Source: Streptococcus sp. 29887 (GTDB lineage Bacteria > Bacillota > Bacilli > Lactobacillales > Streptococcaceae). From it: DNA of 64,000 nucleotides. The notes beneath the pieces were generated by a model. That model was not told the origin of the DNA and made no database searches. It saw only the letters and a program-made list of their open reading frames with translations. Numbering within the stretch: position 1 is the first letter of the stretch; every line of letters begins with the position of its first letter. The stretch spans positions 1,640,001 to 1,704,000 of the forward strand of contig NZ_CP118735.1 in the NCBI RefSeq assembly GCF_032595075.1. The letters are read 5' to 3'. The position numbers and the translations under genes were made by a program. Of this stretch, positions 1 through 8,535 are shown piece by piece.

Positions 1-125
1 TGTGCAGTTAGATAGGCCTTGCTCTCTTCAATTTCACATCTCATACCCAATTCTGTCAAAGCCTTGTAAAAAGTTGTAATACAAGCATATTCAAATCCTT
101 TTCCTTGTACTGTCTGCTTAGCCAT
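1..125 (-). CDS. Partial probable type II restriction endonuclease (HaeIII-like N-terminus)
   Basis: An open reading frame starts at the ATG at 125 and runs off the left edge of the window, giving 41 visible codons. An AGGAG ribosome binding site lies 8 bases before the ATG. The visible protein begins MAKQTVQGKGFEYACITTFY. A short polar start followed by a QGK/R-x-aromatic-E-Y segment resembles, from memory, the start of HaeIII-family restriction enzymes. The gene is divergent from a cytosine-5 methyltransferase, which is the expected partner. The catalytic region lies outside the window, so the family call is tentative. It could be another kind of restriction enzyme or an unrelated gene. Confidence 0.5.
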   Translation of the reverse strand, partial: MAKQTVQGKGFEYACITTFYKALTELGMRCEIEESKAYLTA

Positions 126-201
126 TTCTACTACTCCTATATATTTTATTAGCTTTATTATCCCACAATAGTTTCTACTGGCCAAGTTTATTTTTTTTTG
201 T

Positions 202-218
202 TATACTTGTAAAGTATA
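202..218. promoter_or_regulatory. Perfect 7-3-7 palindrome in the restriction-modification divergent promoter region
   Basis: TATACTT-GTA-AAGTATA is a perfect inverted repeat ending 19 bases before the methyltransferase ATG. Its left arm also contains a TATACT that could serve as a -10 box. A dyad between divergent restriction and modification genes is a plausible operator for a controller or for autoregulation by the methyltransferase. No controller (C) protein gene is visible in the window. Binding is inferred only. Confidence 0.4.
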
Positions 219-237
219 TATTCAGTTGGGAGTTCTT

Positions 238-1473
238 ATGAAAAAAACAGACAAGCAATTCATATCTTCATCCACCTTCACTGTGGAAGAAATTGAAGAA
301 ATACTACAGGCGAAAATCAAGGAAGAAACTCAAAAAGTCGAAGAGGCCATTACGCAAGAGGAAAAAGATAAGGAACAAGCTATTATTGATACTATTCAAT
401 ACGATGAAAGTAAAATCAATATTGTTTCTCTCTTTAGTGGCTGTGGTGGACTTGATTTAGGTATCGAATTAGCTGGCCTTGTTGCTCAGTACGGTCAGGA
501 AAAAGCCTATCAACTATTCCAATCAAAGCTGTCCTATGATAGTCACAGAAATAAGCTTATCAATTTCATTTTTTCAAATGATTTATTTGAATCAGCAAAT
601 CAGTCTTACCTAAAAAACTTCCCTGATACGATTTACAAAAGTTCTAAAAATATCCAGAAAGTTTCCCTTTTTCCAAAAGCTAATATCATGCTCGGAGGAT
701 TTCCTTGCCCAGGCTTTAGTGTGGCAGGTCCGCGCTTGCTTGATGATGAGCGTAATTTTTTATACATTCATTACATCCGTGCACTCATGCAATCAAAACC
801 TGAGTTCTTCATTGCAGAAAATGTTAAAGGTCTAATGACACTCGGAAAAGGAAAAGTGCTAGAACAAATTACAGAAGACTTTGCCGCGGCTGGCTATGTC
901 GTTACTGCCCACCTTGTCAATGCACGAGATTATGGAGTTCCACAATTAAGAGAACGTGTTTTCATTATTGGTGTAAGAAAAGATATTCAGAAGAAATTCA
1001 ACTATGTCTATCAACTTCCACCAGCAACACACGGTCCGGAAAAAGAAAAATATGTGACACTCAAAGATGCGATTGGAGATTTGCCACTTGAACCAAGTGA
1101 CGTCTTTGATTCAACATATTCTTCTATGTACATGAGTCGAAACCGTAAGAAATCTTGGGAAGAACAGAGCTTTACGATTCAAGCCAGTGCTAGACAGGCA
1201 CCACAGCACCCCCACGGATTACCTATGAAAAAAATAGACAAGGAAACATGGGTATTTCAGGGAAACCAAAATCGTAGATTATCTGTCAGAGAATGTGCTC
1301 GCATTCAAACCTTTCCGGATTGGTTTGAATTTTCTAATGGAAATAAAGGAAATGTGACAGAGAACCATCGATTAAATGAACAATATAAGCAAATCGGAAA
1401 TGCAGTCCCTGTTGTTCTTGCTGAGAAAATTGCCAGACCTATTATCGAATTTTACTACAAAAATCTACTATAA
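238..1473 (+). CDS. DNA (cytosine-5-)-methyltransferase, type II R-M modification subunit
   Basis: This 411-residue protein would methylate cytosine-5 within a type II recognition site and protect the host from its partner nuclease. Motif I (SLFSGCGGLDLG, about 63-75) binds AdoMet. The catalytic cysteine lies at about 157 in GGFPCPGFS, motif VI ENVKG is at about 194, motif VIII QLRERVFIIG at about 236, motif IX RRLSVRECARIQTFP at about 346 and motif X QIGNAVPV at about 385. The catalytic loop reads PCP where most relatives have PCQ. About 60 charged, probably helical residues precede motif I, and about 65 extra residues lie between motifs I and IV. The segment MSRNR...SFTIQASARQ resembles GGCC or GGNCC methyltransferases, but specificity cannot be read from sequence alone. 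The ATG at 238, with GGGAG 7 bases upstream, is preferred to a TTG at 226. Confidence 0.93.
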   Translation: MKKTDKQFISSSTFTVEEIEEILQAKIKEETQKVEEAITQEEKDKEQAIIDTIQYDESKINIVSLFSGCGGLDLGIELAGLVAQYGQEKAYQLFQSKLSYDSHRNKLINFIFSNDLFESANQSYLKNFPDTIYKSSKNIQKVSLFPKANIMLGGFPCPGFSVAGPRLLDDERNFLYIHYIRALMQSKPEFFIAENVKGLMTLGKGKVLEQITEDFAAAGYVVTAHLVNARDYGVPQLRERVFIIGVRKDIQKKFNYVYQLPPATHGPEKEKYVTLKDAIGDLPLEPSDVFDSTYSSMYMSRNRKKSWEEQSFTIQASARQAPQHPHGLPMKKIDKETWVFQGNQNRRLSVRECARIQTFPDWFEFSNGNKGNVTENHRLNEQYKQIGNAVPVVLAEKIARPIIEFYYKNLL

Positions 1474-1479
1474 AAAATA

Positions 1480-1508
1480 AGAATCCTGCTACAAACACAG
1501 GATTCTTT
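1480..1508. terminator. Bidirectional rho-independent terminator between convergent genes
   Basis: AGAATCCTG and CAGGATTCT form a perfect 9-bp stem with a 9-base loop. A T-rich tail follows on the plus strand and an A-rich tract (T-rich on the minus strand) precedes it. It separates the methyltransferase from the leftward trpZ gene. Confidence 0.8.
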
Positions 1509-1538
1509 CTTTACCTTTATTGACACATAAACATCAAA

Positions 1539-2297
1539 CTAATCAAACAACTTGTAATAATCTTCCAGTTTCATCTTGGATTTTTCCTCTGCCGTTTGGT
1601 CCTGAATAATCTGACCATTTTTCATGACAATCAAGCGATTGCCGTGACGGAGAGCATCTTCCATTTGATGAGTGACCATGAGGGCTGTCATTCCCTTGGT
1701 CGCAATCAATTCATCCGTCAGTTGCATTAAGGATTGGCTAGTTTTAGGGTCGAGAGCGGCAGTATGCTCGTCCAAGAGCAAGAGCTCTGGTTGTTTCAAG
1801 CTAGCCATTAACAAACTCAAGGCCTGTCTTTGCCCACCTGATAAAAGCCCTGCTGGTGTGTCCAAATGCTTTTCCAAACCATTTCCCACTCTCGGCAAAA
1901 GCTGGGCAAATTCTTCCCTTTCTTGGACCAATCTACGTGGCACCAAGCCCCGCCCCTCACCACGATACTTGGCGATGAGCATGTTTTCTGCCACTGTCAT
2001 CCGCGGAGCAGTTCCCATTTTAGGATCTTGGAAGACACGAGCCAGATACTTGGCCCGTTTTTCAGCAGGCCAGTTGGTCACATCCTCACCGAGTATGTGG
2101 ACCGAACCACTTGTCAAGGGCAGGGTACCAGCAATGACATTGAAGAGGGTTGATTTCCCAGCACCGTTTCCACCTAAAATAGTAATAAAATCCCCTTGGT
2201 AGATGGTCAGATTGACATTGTCCAAAATCACGCGCTCTTCATCAAAACCGTTGGTCACCACCTTGGTGGCATTTTTTAATTCAACAATTGCTTTCAT
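1539..2297 (-). CDS. trpZ: ABC transporter ATP-binding protein, tryptophan-type uptake (TrpZ)
   Basis: This 252-residue nucleotide-binding subunit would power the importer formed with the upstream TrpY permease and TrpX binding protein at the cytoplasmic face. It has Walker A GGNGAGKST (about 43-51), signature LLSGGQRQALSL (about 153), Walker B LLLLDEHTAALD (about 172) and a switch histidine in MVTHQ. Its ATG overlaps the permease stop codon by 4 bases (ATGA), indicating translational coupling. The substrate is inferred from the Trp T-box upstream of the operon. The fold alone would fit many branched-chain-like importers. Confidence 0.85.
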   Translation of the reverse strand: MKAIVELKNATKVVTNGFDEERVILDNVNLTIYQGDFITILGGNGAGKSTLFNVIAGTLPLTSGSVHILGEDVTNWPAEKRAKYLARVFQDPKMGTAPRMTVAENMLIAKYRGEGRGLVPRRLVQEREEFAQLLPRVGNGLEKHLDTPAGLLSGGQRQALSLLMASLKQPELLLLDEHTAALDPKTSQSLMQLTDELIATKGMTALMVTHQMEDALRHGNRLIVMKNGQIIQDQTAEEKSKMKLEDYYKLFD

Positions 2298-3160
2298 CGT
2301 GACAGGCTGGCTCCTTTCAAGACTTTATTTTTCAACTCAGGAACCATGAGGCAGACTGCCAAAATCATGGCTGAGAAGATACGGAGGTAGCTGGTATTGA
2401 TACCGAGGGAAATAACCACCAAAATCAAGAACTGATAGAAGATAGCACCTACTGCAATGGCCAAGAACCGTTCCAACATGGTCAAATTTCCATACAAGAC
2501 CTCACCGATAATCAAGCTAGCCATCCCAACTACGATGACCCCGATACCACGGGATACATCCGCATAACCTTCTTGTTGAGCAATCAAGGCACCCGCAAGA
2601 GCAATAATCCCATTAGAAAGAATCAACCCAAGCAGCTCCATTCTGCTGGTATTGATACCAAAACTGCGAGCCATATCTGGATTGTCCCCCGTCGCGATAA
2701 AGGCTTGACCCAGGCGAGTATAGAGGAAGAACATCAAGGATCCAATGACTAGGGCAACACTTCCCAAACCAAGTAAAAGTCCATTCACTTGCTCAGAAAA
2801 GGGAAGCAAGTCCTGCAATCGACTGGTATTTAACAAACCCAAATTTGCCCGACCCATGATAAAGAGAATAATGGAGTGACAAGAAGACATGACCAGAATA
2901 CCAGCTAAAAGTGTAGGGATTTTCCCCTTGGTATAGAGCAAGCCTGTGACCAAACCTGCCAAACAGCCTGCCAAAACGGCTGCCAGCGTTGCCAAGACAG
3001 GATGAACTCCCTGTGTCAATAAGGTTACTGCAACTGCTCCTCCCAGTGGAAAAGAGCCCTCTGTCGTCATATCCGGGAAATTCAAAATCCGAAAGGTGAC
3101 GAATATTCCCATTCCTAGTACAGCCCATAAAAGAGCCTGTGAAACTGTTGATACAATCAT
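2294..3160 (-). CDS. trpY: ABC transporter permease, tryptophan-type uptake (TrpY)
   Basis: This 288-residue membrane protein has about eight hydrophobic segments from residue 5 to the C-terminus and belongs to the permease family paired with TrpX/PeiA-like binding proteins. The N-terminal segment LNFPDMTTEGSFPLGG is typical of this family. It lies 14 bases after trpX and overlaps trpZ by 4 bases, so the three genes form one operon under the T-box. No second permease gene is present, so the channel is presumably a homodimer. Confidence 0.83.
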   Translation of the reverse strand: MIVSTVSQALLWAVLGMGIFVTFRILNFPDMTTEGSFPLGGAVAVTLLTQGVHPVLATLAAVLAGCLAGLVTGLLYTKGKIPTLLAGILVMSSCHSIILFIMGRANLGLLNTSRLQDLLPFSEQVNGLLLGLGSVALVIGSLMFFLYTRLGQAFIATGDNPDMARSFGINTSRMELLGLILSNGIIALAGALIAQQEGYADVSRGIGVIVVGMASLIIGEVLYGNLTMLERFLAIAVGAIFYQFLILVVISLGINTSYLRIFSAMILAVCLMVPELKNKVLKGASLSR

Positions 3161-3174
3161 AACATTCCTTTGTT

Positions 3175-4176
3175 TTATTCGATAACCTTGCTTGCCTTAT
3201 TGATAATCTCTTCTGACAAGCTGATACCTAATTCTTTTGCAACTTTCTGGTTAACAACGACCGTACCTTCATTGAAAATTTGGACTGGTGTATCCCCAGG
3301 ATTTGCACCGTCTAAGATTTTGGCAGCCATTTTACCTGTTGCCACACCCAAGTCATATTGGCTGAGAGTTACAGATGCAATACCTCCACCTTCGACCATG
3401 TCTTCTACACTAGTGAAAATCGGAGTTTTTGTTTTATTTGCCACAGAAACGACTGTTGAAAATGCTGATGCGACCGTGTTATCAACTGGTGTGAAAAGAA
3501 CGTCTGCTTTGCTGGTTGCCACTTCTACTGTAGAGGCCAATTCATTACTTGAAGCAACTGCATATTCAAGGACAGTATAGCCTGCTTCTTCCGCTGCAGC
3601 CTTAAATTCTGCTACTTGAATTTTTGAATTGTCTTCGTTAGAAGAATAAAGGACGCCGATTGTTTTTGCCTCTGGTGTGATTTCTTTGATGAGGGAAACA
3701 GCATCTGCTACAGGTGTCTGATCAGACACACCAGTGATATTGCCACCAGGATTTTTCAAGTCTTTGACCAAGTTGGCACCAACTGGGTCTGTTACCGCAC
3801 CCATGATGATTGGCAATTCAGTCGTTGCGTTTGCCAAACCTTGTGCAGCTGGTGTCGCGATACCGATTAAGAGTTCATTACCATTGTCCACCAATTTTTT
3901 ACTCATGGTCTGTACCTGTGACTGGTCAGCCTCAGCATTCATAAAATCAATGTCCAAATTATCCGTCGTTGAATAGCCACCCTCTTTTAGTCCATCCTTG
4001 ATCCCCTTATAAATCTCATCTAGTGAATCATGGGTCACAAACTGCAGAACACCAATTTTAACTTTTTCAGTCGAATTAGATGAACTGCTCTGCTCTTTTT
4101 GCGTCATAAACAGGGCAGCAACCACCATAACAGTAAGGGCAACAATTGTAGCTAGTAAGTTTTTATTTTTCAACAT
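3175..4176 (-). CDS. trpX: ABC transporter substrate-binding lipoprotein or secreted protein, tryptophan-type (TrpX)
   Basis: This 333-residue binding protein of the ABC_sub_bind family starts with a hydrophobic N-terminal segment (LLATIVALTVMVVAALFM) that would export or anchor it. No cysteine lipobox is visible, so it may be held by the uncleaved N-terminal helix. The mature part (VKIGVLQFVTHDSLDEIYKG) closely resembles pneumococcal TrpX as I remember it. The ATG at 4176, with AGGAG 7 bases upstream, is preferred to two earlier in-frame ATGs (4209 and 4200), which have no suitable ribosome binding site. A T-box with a UGG specifier precedes the gene, so expression should rise when uncharged tRNA-Trp accumulates. 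Confidence 0.87.
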   Translation of the reverse strand: MLKNKNLLATIVALTVMVVAALFMTQKEQSSSSNSTEKVKIGVLQFVTHDSLDEIYKGIKDGLKEGGYSTTDNLDIDFMNAEADQSQVQTMSKKLVDNGNELLIGIATPAAQGLANATTELPIIMGAVTDPVGANLVKDLKNPGGNITGVSDQTPVADAVSLIKEITPEAKTIGVLYSSNEDNSKIQVAEFKAAAEEAGYTVLEYAVASSNELASTVEVATSKADVLFTPVDNTVASAFSTVVSVANKTKTPIFTSVEDMVEGGGIASVTLSQYDLGVATGKMAAKILDGANPGDTPVQIFNEGTVVVNQKVAKELGISLSEEIINKASKVIE

Positions 4177-4344
4177 ATTCATTCTCCTCGTAAAATACAT
4201 AATATCCAATTTCTACGTCTTCAAAATTTTATTCCACCATCGCCATCGTTTCATCATGATTACCTCGTAATTTCTATCATTGTCAAAGTAGAATATCATT
4301 ATCTGTATTTCATTTTTCATTTGAACGCCAATCTACCAAGACAA

Positions 4345-4755
4345 TGGAAAAGCCCCCGCATACTGAAAAACAGTATGCGAGGGCGTCAATGACACGGTGC
4401 CACCTCACTTATGGGAATTGTCTAGAATCCTCCCATATCTCATCTCCTCTAACAAGGAGTTGCACTGTAAGGTGTGCGGACCGAACTATCATTGTTTTAA
4501 GTTCTTTTACGTGACTGTTTTGGCTGAAACCTTCGTTAGCTCTCCTTGCTATACCACCACAAACAATCCTTGTGAATTTAGGGCATTTTAGGACTAGGCA
4601 GTCGGGTGAAGGCAGTACTGGTGTACGGCAAGACCGACTAACGACGTCATAAAATAGACATAAATGCACATCAGCCCATTTCATAAAACTCCGCCACCTG
4701 TTCCCAGCACCACAGGCTCCCTGAAGACTTCTGCTTTACTACTTCTTCTGATTAC
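4345..4755 (-). promoter_or_regulatory. T-box riboswitch, tryptophan specifier (UGG)
   Basis: The leader transcribed leftward carries the canonical T-box sequence GAGGTGGCACCGTG at about 4392-4406. A strong intrinsic terminator follows at 4351-4384, a 13-bp stem CCCTCGCATACTG/CAGTATGCGGGGG with a short T-run. Upstream, Stem I features can be traced: GGTGCTGGGAACAGG resembles the conserved apical region, and ATGAAATGGGCTG places a TGG codon after the GAAA of the specifier loop. TGG specifies tryptophan, which fits the downstream trpXYZ genes. The leader is about 400 nt from the predicted start site, longer than many T-boxes. Apparent ORFs in this interval are not genes. Confidence 0.93.
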
Positions 4756-4760
4756 AGACG

Positions 4761-4789
4761 ATTATACGGCATCCCAAAGACTTTGTCAA
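4761..4789 (-). promoter_or_regulatory. Sigma-A promoter of the trpXYZ T-box operon
   Basis: The minus strand reads TTGACA (4784-4789), a 17-base spacer, then TATAAT (4761-4766). Both boxes are perfect consensus. Transcription would start near 4754, at the beginning of the T-box leader. Confidence 0.9.
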
Positions 4790-4904
4790 GACTTTTGATT
4801 AAATTTTCTGAAAATTTTTCTACTCCCGTTCTGCAACTCTCATCAAAAAATCAACGAAGTGTGATATACTAGTCTGAGTTAGAGCGATTAGAAAGAGGAA
4901 CACC

Positions 4905-6563
4905 ATGTCTTTTGACGGATTTTTTTTACATCACATGACAGCTGAATTGAAAGCCAACCTAGAGGGCGGGCGGATTCAGAAAATCAACCAGCCCTTTGAA
5001 CAGGAGATTGTCCTCAACATCCGCAGCAACCGCCAGAGCCATAAGTTGCTCCTGTCTGCCCACTCAGTTTTCGGACGGGTTCAGCTGACCCAGTCGGATT
5101 TTACCAATCCCAAGGTGCCCAATACCTTTACCATGATTTTACGAAAATACTTGCAGGGTGCCATTATCGAAGACATTCGTCAGTTGGACAATGACCGTAT
5201 CTTAGAATTTTCGGTGTCCAACAAGGACGAGATTGGCGACCATATCCAAGCAACCTTAATTGTGGAAATCATGGGCAAGCACAGCAATATCATCTTGGTG
5301 GATAAATCTGAACAACGGATTATCGAGGCTATCAAGCACGTTGGTTTCTCGCAAAATTCCTACCGGACCATCCTGCCAGGTTCCACCTACATTCGTCCAC
5401 CGGAGACGCATTCTCTCAATCCTTATACGGTGTCTGACGAGAAATTGTTTGAAATCTTATCGACTCAGGAACTGAGTCCAAAAAATCTCCAACAGGCCTT
5501 TCAAGGTTTGGGTCGGGATACAGCTTCTGAACTGGCTAGTCACTTGCAGACGGACCGCCTGAAGAACTTCCGTGCCTTTTTTGACCAGGCAACTCAGCCT
5601 AGCCTGACAGACAAATCCTATACTGCTCTGCCATTTGCCAATAGTCCTGAAAACCAGCCACACTTTGAGAGCCTAAGCAGTCTGCTGGACTTCTACTATC
5701 AGGACAAGGCGGAGCGGGACCGAGTGGCCCAGCAGGCCAATGAGCTGATCAAGCGGGTAGCCAGTGAGCTAGAGAAAAATCGCAAAAAGTTGGTCAAGCA
5801 GGAGCAGGAATTGGCGGATACGGAAGGTGCGGAGTTGGTGCGACAAAAGGGCGAGCTCCTGACCACCTATCTGCATCAGGTGCCAAATGACCAGGCTAGT
5901 GTGACCTTAGACAACTACTATACGGGCGAGGAGTTGGAGATTGAGTTGGATGTGGCTTTGACTCCTAGCCAGAATGCCCAGCGGTACTTCAAGAAATACC
6001 AGAAACTCAAGGAGGCGGTCAAGCACTTGACCAGCTTGATTGAGGAAACCAAGACGACCATTGTCTATCTGGAGTCCGTTGACACCATGCTGGGACAGGC
6101 TAGTCTGGCTGAAATCGATGAAATCCGTGAGGAGTTGATTGAAACAGGCTACCTCAAGCGCCGCCACCGTGAGAAAATCCATAAGCGTCAGAAACCTGAA
6201 CGCTATTTGGCGACGGACGGGAAGACTATTATTCTGGTAGGAAAAAATAACCTGCAAAATGATGAATTGACCTTCAAAATGGCTAAAAAGGGCGAACTCT
6301 GGTTCCATGCCAAAGACATTCCTGGTAGCCACGTGGTCATCACAGACAACTTGGACCCAAGCGACGAGGTCAAGACAGATGCGGCCGAGTTGGCTGCCTA
6401 CTTCTCTAAGGCAAGGCATTCTAACTTGGTCCAAGTCGATATGATTGAAGCCAAGAAACTCCATAAGCCAACAGGTGGTAAGCCTGGTTTTGTGACCTAC
6501 CGAGGTCAGAAGACCCTCCGTGTCACCCCAACAGAAGACAAAATAAAATCCATGAAAATCTAG
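4905..6563 (+). CDS. rqcH: Rqc2/RqcH family ribosome quality-control protein; fibronectin-binding protein FBPS/PavA
   Basis: This 552-residue NFACT protein is predicted to bind obstructed 50S subunits and recruit tRNA-Ala to add C-terminal alanine tails. In streptococci the same protein is described as a fibronectin/fibrinogen-binding protein without a signal peptide (PavA; FBPS in S. suis). It starts MSFDGFFLHHMTAELKANL, the usual NFACT-N beginning. A long charged coiled coil spans about residues 260-400, and the C-terminal NFACT-R domain (GELWFHAKDIPGSHVVI, about 465-482) is intact. No signal peptide or LPXTG is present. The ATG at 4905 follows GAAAGAGGA. It is monocistronic, with a terminator overlapping its 3' end. 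Confidence 0.93.
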   Translation: MSFDGFFLHHMTAELKANLEGGRIQKINQPFEQEIVLNIRSNRQSHKLLLSAHSVFGRVQLTQSDFTNPKVPNTFTMILRKYLQGAIIEDIRQLDNDRILEFSVSNKDEIGDHIQATLIVEIMGKHSNIILVDKSEQRIIEAIKHVGFSQNSYRTILPGSTYIRPPETHSLNPYTVSDEKLFEILSTQELSPKNLQQAFQGLGRDTASELASHLQTDRLKNFRAFFDQATQPSLTDKSYTALPFANSPENQPHFESLSSLLDFYYQDKAERDRVAQQANELIKRVASELEKNRKKLVKQEQELADTEGAELVRQKGELLTTYLHQVPNDQASVTLDNYYTGEELEIELDVALTPSQNAQRYFKKYQKLKEAVKHLTSLIEETKTTIVYLESVDTMLGQASLAEIDEIREELIETGYLKRRHREKIHKRQKPERYLATDGKTIILVGKNNLQNDELTFKMAKKGELWFHAKDIPGSHVVITDNLDPSDEVKTDAAELAAYFSKARHSNLVQVDMIEAKKLHKPTGGKPGFVTYRGQKTLRVTPTEDKIKSMKI

Positions 6564-6577
6564 TTCATGGATTTTTG
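6545..6577 (+). terminator. Rho-independent terminator overlapping the rqcH 3' end
   Basis: AAATCCATGAA and TTCATGGATTT form a stem around the stop codon, followed by a T-run. The 5' arm is inside the coding sequence. The inverted sequence can also act on leftward transcripts from the acetolactate decarboxylase gene. Confidence 0.8.
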
Positions 6578-6585
6578 TGTATAAC

Positions 6586-7302
6586 CTACTCCGCCTTATT
6601 AATATCTTCTCTGACTTCCTTGGCGTTGAACTTAGCAAACAAATATTGGCGGTCTTGGACTGGGAAGCGTTGATCCAGCTGATCGACTGGTCCCACTTCA
6701 ACCATTCCTTGTGAAATGATATAGTCCATGACATGACCCCCAAAGGTCAAATCGTCTGAGATAAAATGCAAATGGTAACCTGCCACACTGACCCCATGAA
6801 AAATCTCTGGTGTCCAAATACCAACAATAGTACCCGAAATGTTCTCGGCGGTATACTCAGGCTGACGACTAGCCACCTCCGCAAATCGAACATCCGAAGC
6901 CGATTTAGGAATCATACGAACATGCATCCGTGAAAACGTCCCTTTGATTTTGATAGAACGAAAAAGATTTTCTCCATCATAATAGGATTCAATCCGCTGG
7001 TGCAATTCATCACTGGTCATTTCAAAGCGTTGTTTGAAAATCACTTCTGCTTCATGGAAAATAACCGCTGCATAGGGAACCTTCATAGCAGCAGGAACCT
7101 CCACCACCTCTGGTTTCTCCCCTGCTCCTTTGGCCTGATAGGCCTTTCCATCTAGGACAATCAACTCACCATCAATGGAATCCAGAGTTCCCAAGCCTAA
7201 ATCACCATGTTCCAGCAATTCGCCCACCGTCAAAGAACCATCATATAAACCCGCCATCAAGGCACCAAGTGTATTGTATTGAAATAATCGATTTACTTGC
7301 AT
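6586..7302 (-). CDS. aldB: Alpha-acetolactate decarboxylase
   Basis: This 238-residue cytosolic zinc enzyme converts 2-acetolactate to acetoin and CO2, diverting carbon from branched-chain amino acid synthesis or pyruvate overflow. The family zinc-binding region GYHLHFISDDLTFGGHV (about 174-190) supplies the metal-ligand histidines, and a conserved glutamate-containing segment FHEAEVIFKQRF lies near residue 90. The start MQVNRLFQYNTLGALMAGLYDG is the standard family beginning, including the conserved G-x-Y-D-G. The ATG lies 3 bases after the TPR gene stop, so the two are probably cotranscribed. No acetolactate synthase gene is in the window. Confidence 0.93.
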   Translation of the reverse strand: MQVNRLFQYNTLGALMAGLYDGSLTVGELLEHGDLGLGTLDSIDGELIVLDGKAYQAKGAGEKPEVVEVPAAMKVPYAAVIFHEAEVIFKQRFEMTSDELHQRIESYYDGENLFRSIKIKGTFSRMHVRMIPKSASDVRFAEVASRQPEYTAENISGTIVGIWTPEIFHGVSVAGYHLHFISDDLTFGGHVMDYIISQGMVEVGPVDQLDQRFPVQDRQYLFAKFNAKEVREDINKAE

Positions 7303-7305
7303 AAC

Positions 7306-8535
7306 CTACTCTTCATTCAAAAATTCTTGCATGGCCAAATCATCTGGCACCAATTGGATATAACGGCTAGCTTGCTCTCTTGCCTCATCCAAGCGACCAA
7401 GTTGACGTAATAAACCTACATAATCAGCCAAAAATTCAGGATTTTCCGCCAATTCCCCAGCTAATTCAGCGTAAAGCTCACTCGCTTCCTCATCTCTTTC
7501 CAGAGCTTGATAGGCCTTAGCTACATTCCAACGCGCCAAGACATTGTCCAGCTCCTCGTCAAAGAGGGCCACAACCTCATCAAACCGCTCCTGCTCCAAA
7601 TAGAGATTGGACAAGCGGAGGGCTAATTCATTGCTGTCATCTGCCACTTCCCTTGCTTTGAGAAGATAGTCTTCAGCAGCTGCCTCATCGTGCATTTCAT
7701 AGGCATACTGAGAAGCTTGAAGCAAGAGATTGGCATCAAAATCATTTTTGGCCAAGCCCTTTTCTGTCATTGCCAAGGCTTCTTCAATCTTATGTTCGGC
7801 ACGAAGGGATTGGGCGTAGGCATATTCATAGCCCTCAAAATCAGGATTGATGGTATCCAGCTGCTTGAAGTAGAGATTGGCCTTTTGGTATTCTTCGCTT
7901 TCAAATAGCAGAGCAGCTAACTCAAAAACAGTCTGGTCATCGTATTCCAACTCAACAGCCTTTTCCAAAAATTCAATGGCCGCTTCAAATTTCCCCAAAC
8001 TTGCATAGGCAAGCCCAATTCGCTGATAGGTCGAAACCCCTGTTAATTCGTAGATTTCACGATTATCCAGCTGGGCATAGTAGGAAATAGCCTCCTTAAA
8101 GTATTCCAATTCCATGTCCAACTCTGCCAAGCCAAAGAGGATAATTGGTTCATCAGACAAATGACTGGCTTCTAGCAATTTTTCACGCGCCACATCTGAT
8201 AATCCTTCCGCCTGATACAAGTCTGCCTTGACCAACAAGGCTTCCACATAGGCAGGACTGTCTTCCGAAATTTCCTCCAAATAAGCAAAGGCTTCTTCAA
8301 CCAAGCCATCTTCAAAAGCAATCTGAGCCAGATTGAGAACCACCTCAGGATAGGTTTCCTTGAGCTGATCATAGATTTGTGCAGCCTGGGGGAAAAAACC
8401 AATACTTTCCAGATAGGCAGCCAAGGACAAAAGGGTGTCATTATCATCTTGCTCCAAGGCACGCTTGAAATACTTATCTGCCTTATCTAAATCCTGTTGG
8501 TCCAAACAAGCCAACATTTTTTCACTATTGTTCAT
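7306..8535 (-). CDS. Tetratricopeptide-repeat protein
   Basis: This 409-residue acidic protein is composed almost entirely of TPR-like helix-turn-helix repeats (for example YLESIGFFPQAAQIYDQL and ASLGKFEAAIEFLEKAVEL). It has no signal peptide or membrane segment. Such proteins are protein-interaction scaffolds, and the exact role here is unknown. The ATG at 8535 overlaps the 3' end of the upstream AI-2E-family gene by 11 bases, which argues for translational coupling. An upstream in-frame extension to 8664 is open but lies within that gene in another frame and is rejected. Pneumococcus carries similar TPR proteins at a related position. Confidence 0.85.
   Translation of the reverse strand: MNNSEKMLACLDQQDLDKADKYFKRALEQDDNDTLLSLAAYLESIGFFPQAAQIYDQLKETYPEVVLNLAQIAFEDGLVEEAFAYLEEISEDSPAYVEALLVKADLYQAEGLSDVAREKLLEASHLSDEPIILFGLAELDMELEYFKEAISYYAQLDNREIYELTGVSTYQRIGLAYASLGKFEAAIEFLEKAVELEYDDQTVFELAALLFESEEYQKANLYFKQLDTINPDFEGYEYAYAQSLRAEHKIEEALAMTEKGLAKNDFDANLLLQASQYAYEMHDEAAAEDYLLKAREVADDSNELALRLSNLYLEQERFDEVVALFDEELDNVLARWNVAKAYQALERDEEASELYAELAGELAENPEFLADYVGLLRQLGRLDEAREQASRYIQLVPDDLAMQEFLNEE

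Noticed and set aside
1672..2202. Plus-strand 176-codon open frame opposite trpZ
   Set aside because: It is a mirror of the ATPase coding sequence in another frame. trpZ carries all ABC motifs and is in operon context.
4397..4684. Open frames of 64 and 91 codons in the trpX leader
   Set aside because: They lie across the T-box structure, lack ribosome binding sites and have no protein-like composition.
5907..6743. Minus-strand 278-codon open frame opposite rqcH
   Set aside because: Long but antisense to a clearly conserved gene and running into aldB. No recognisable domain.
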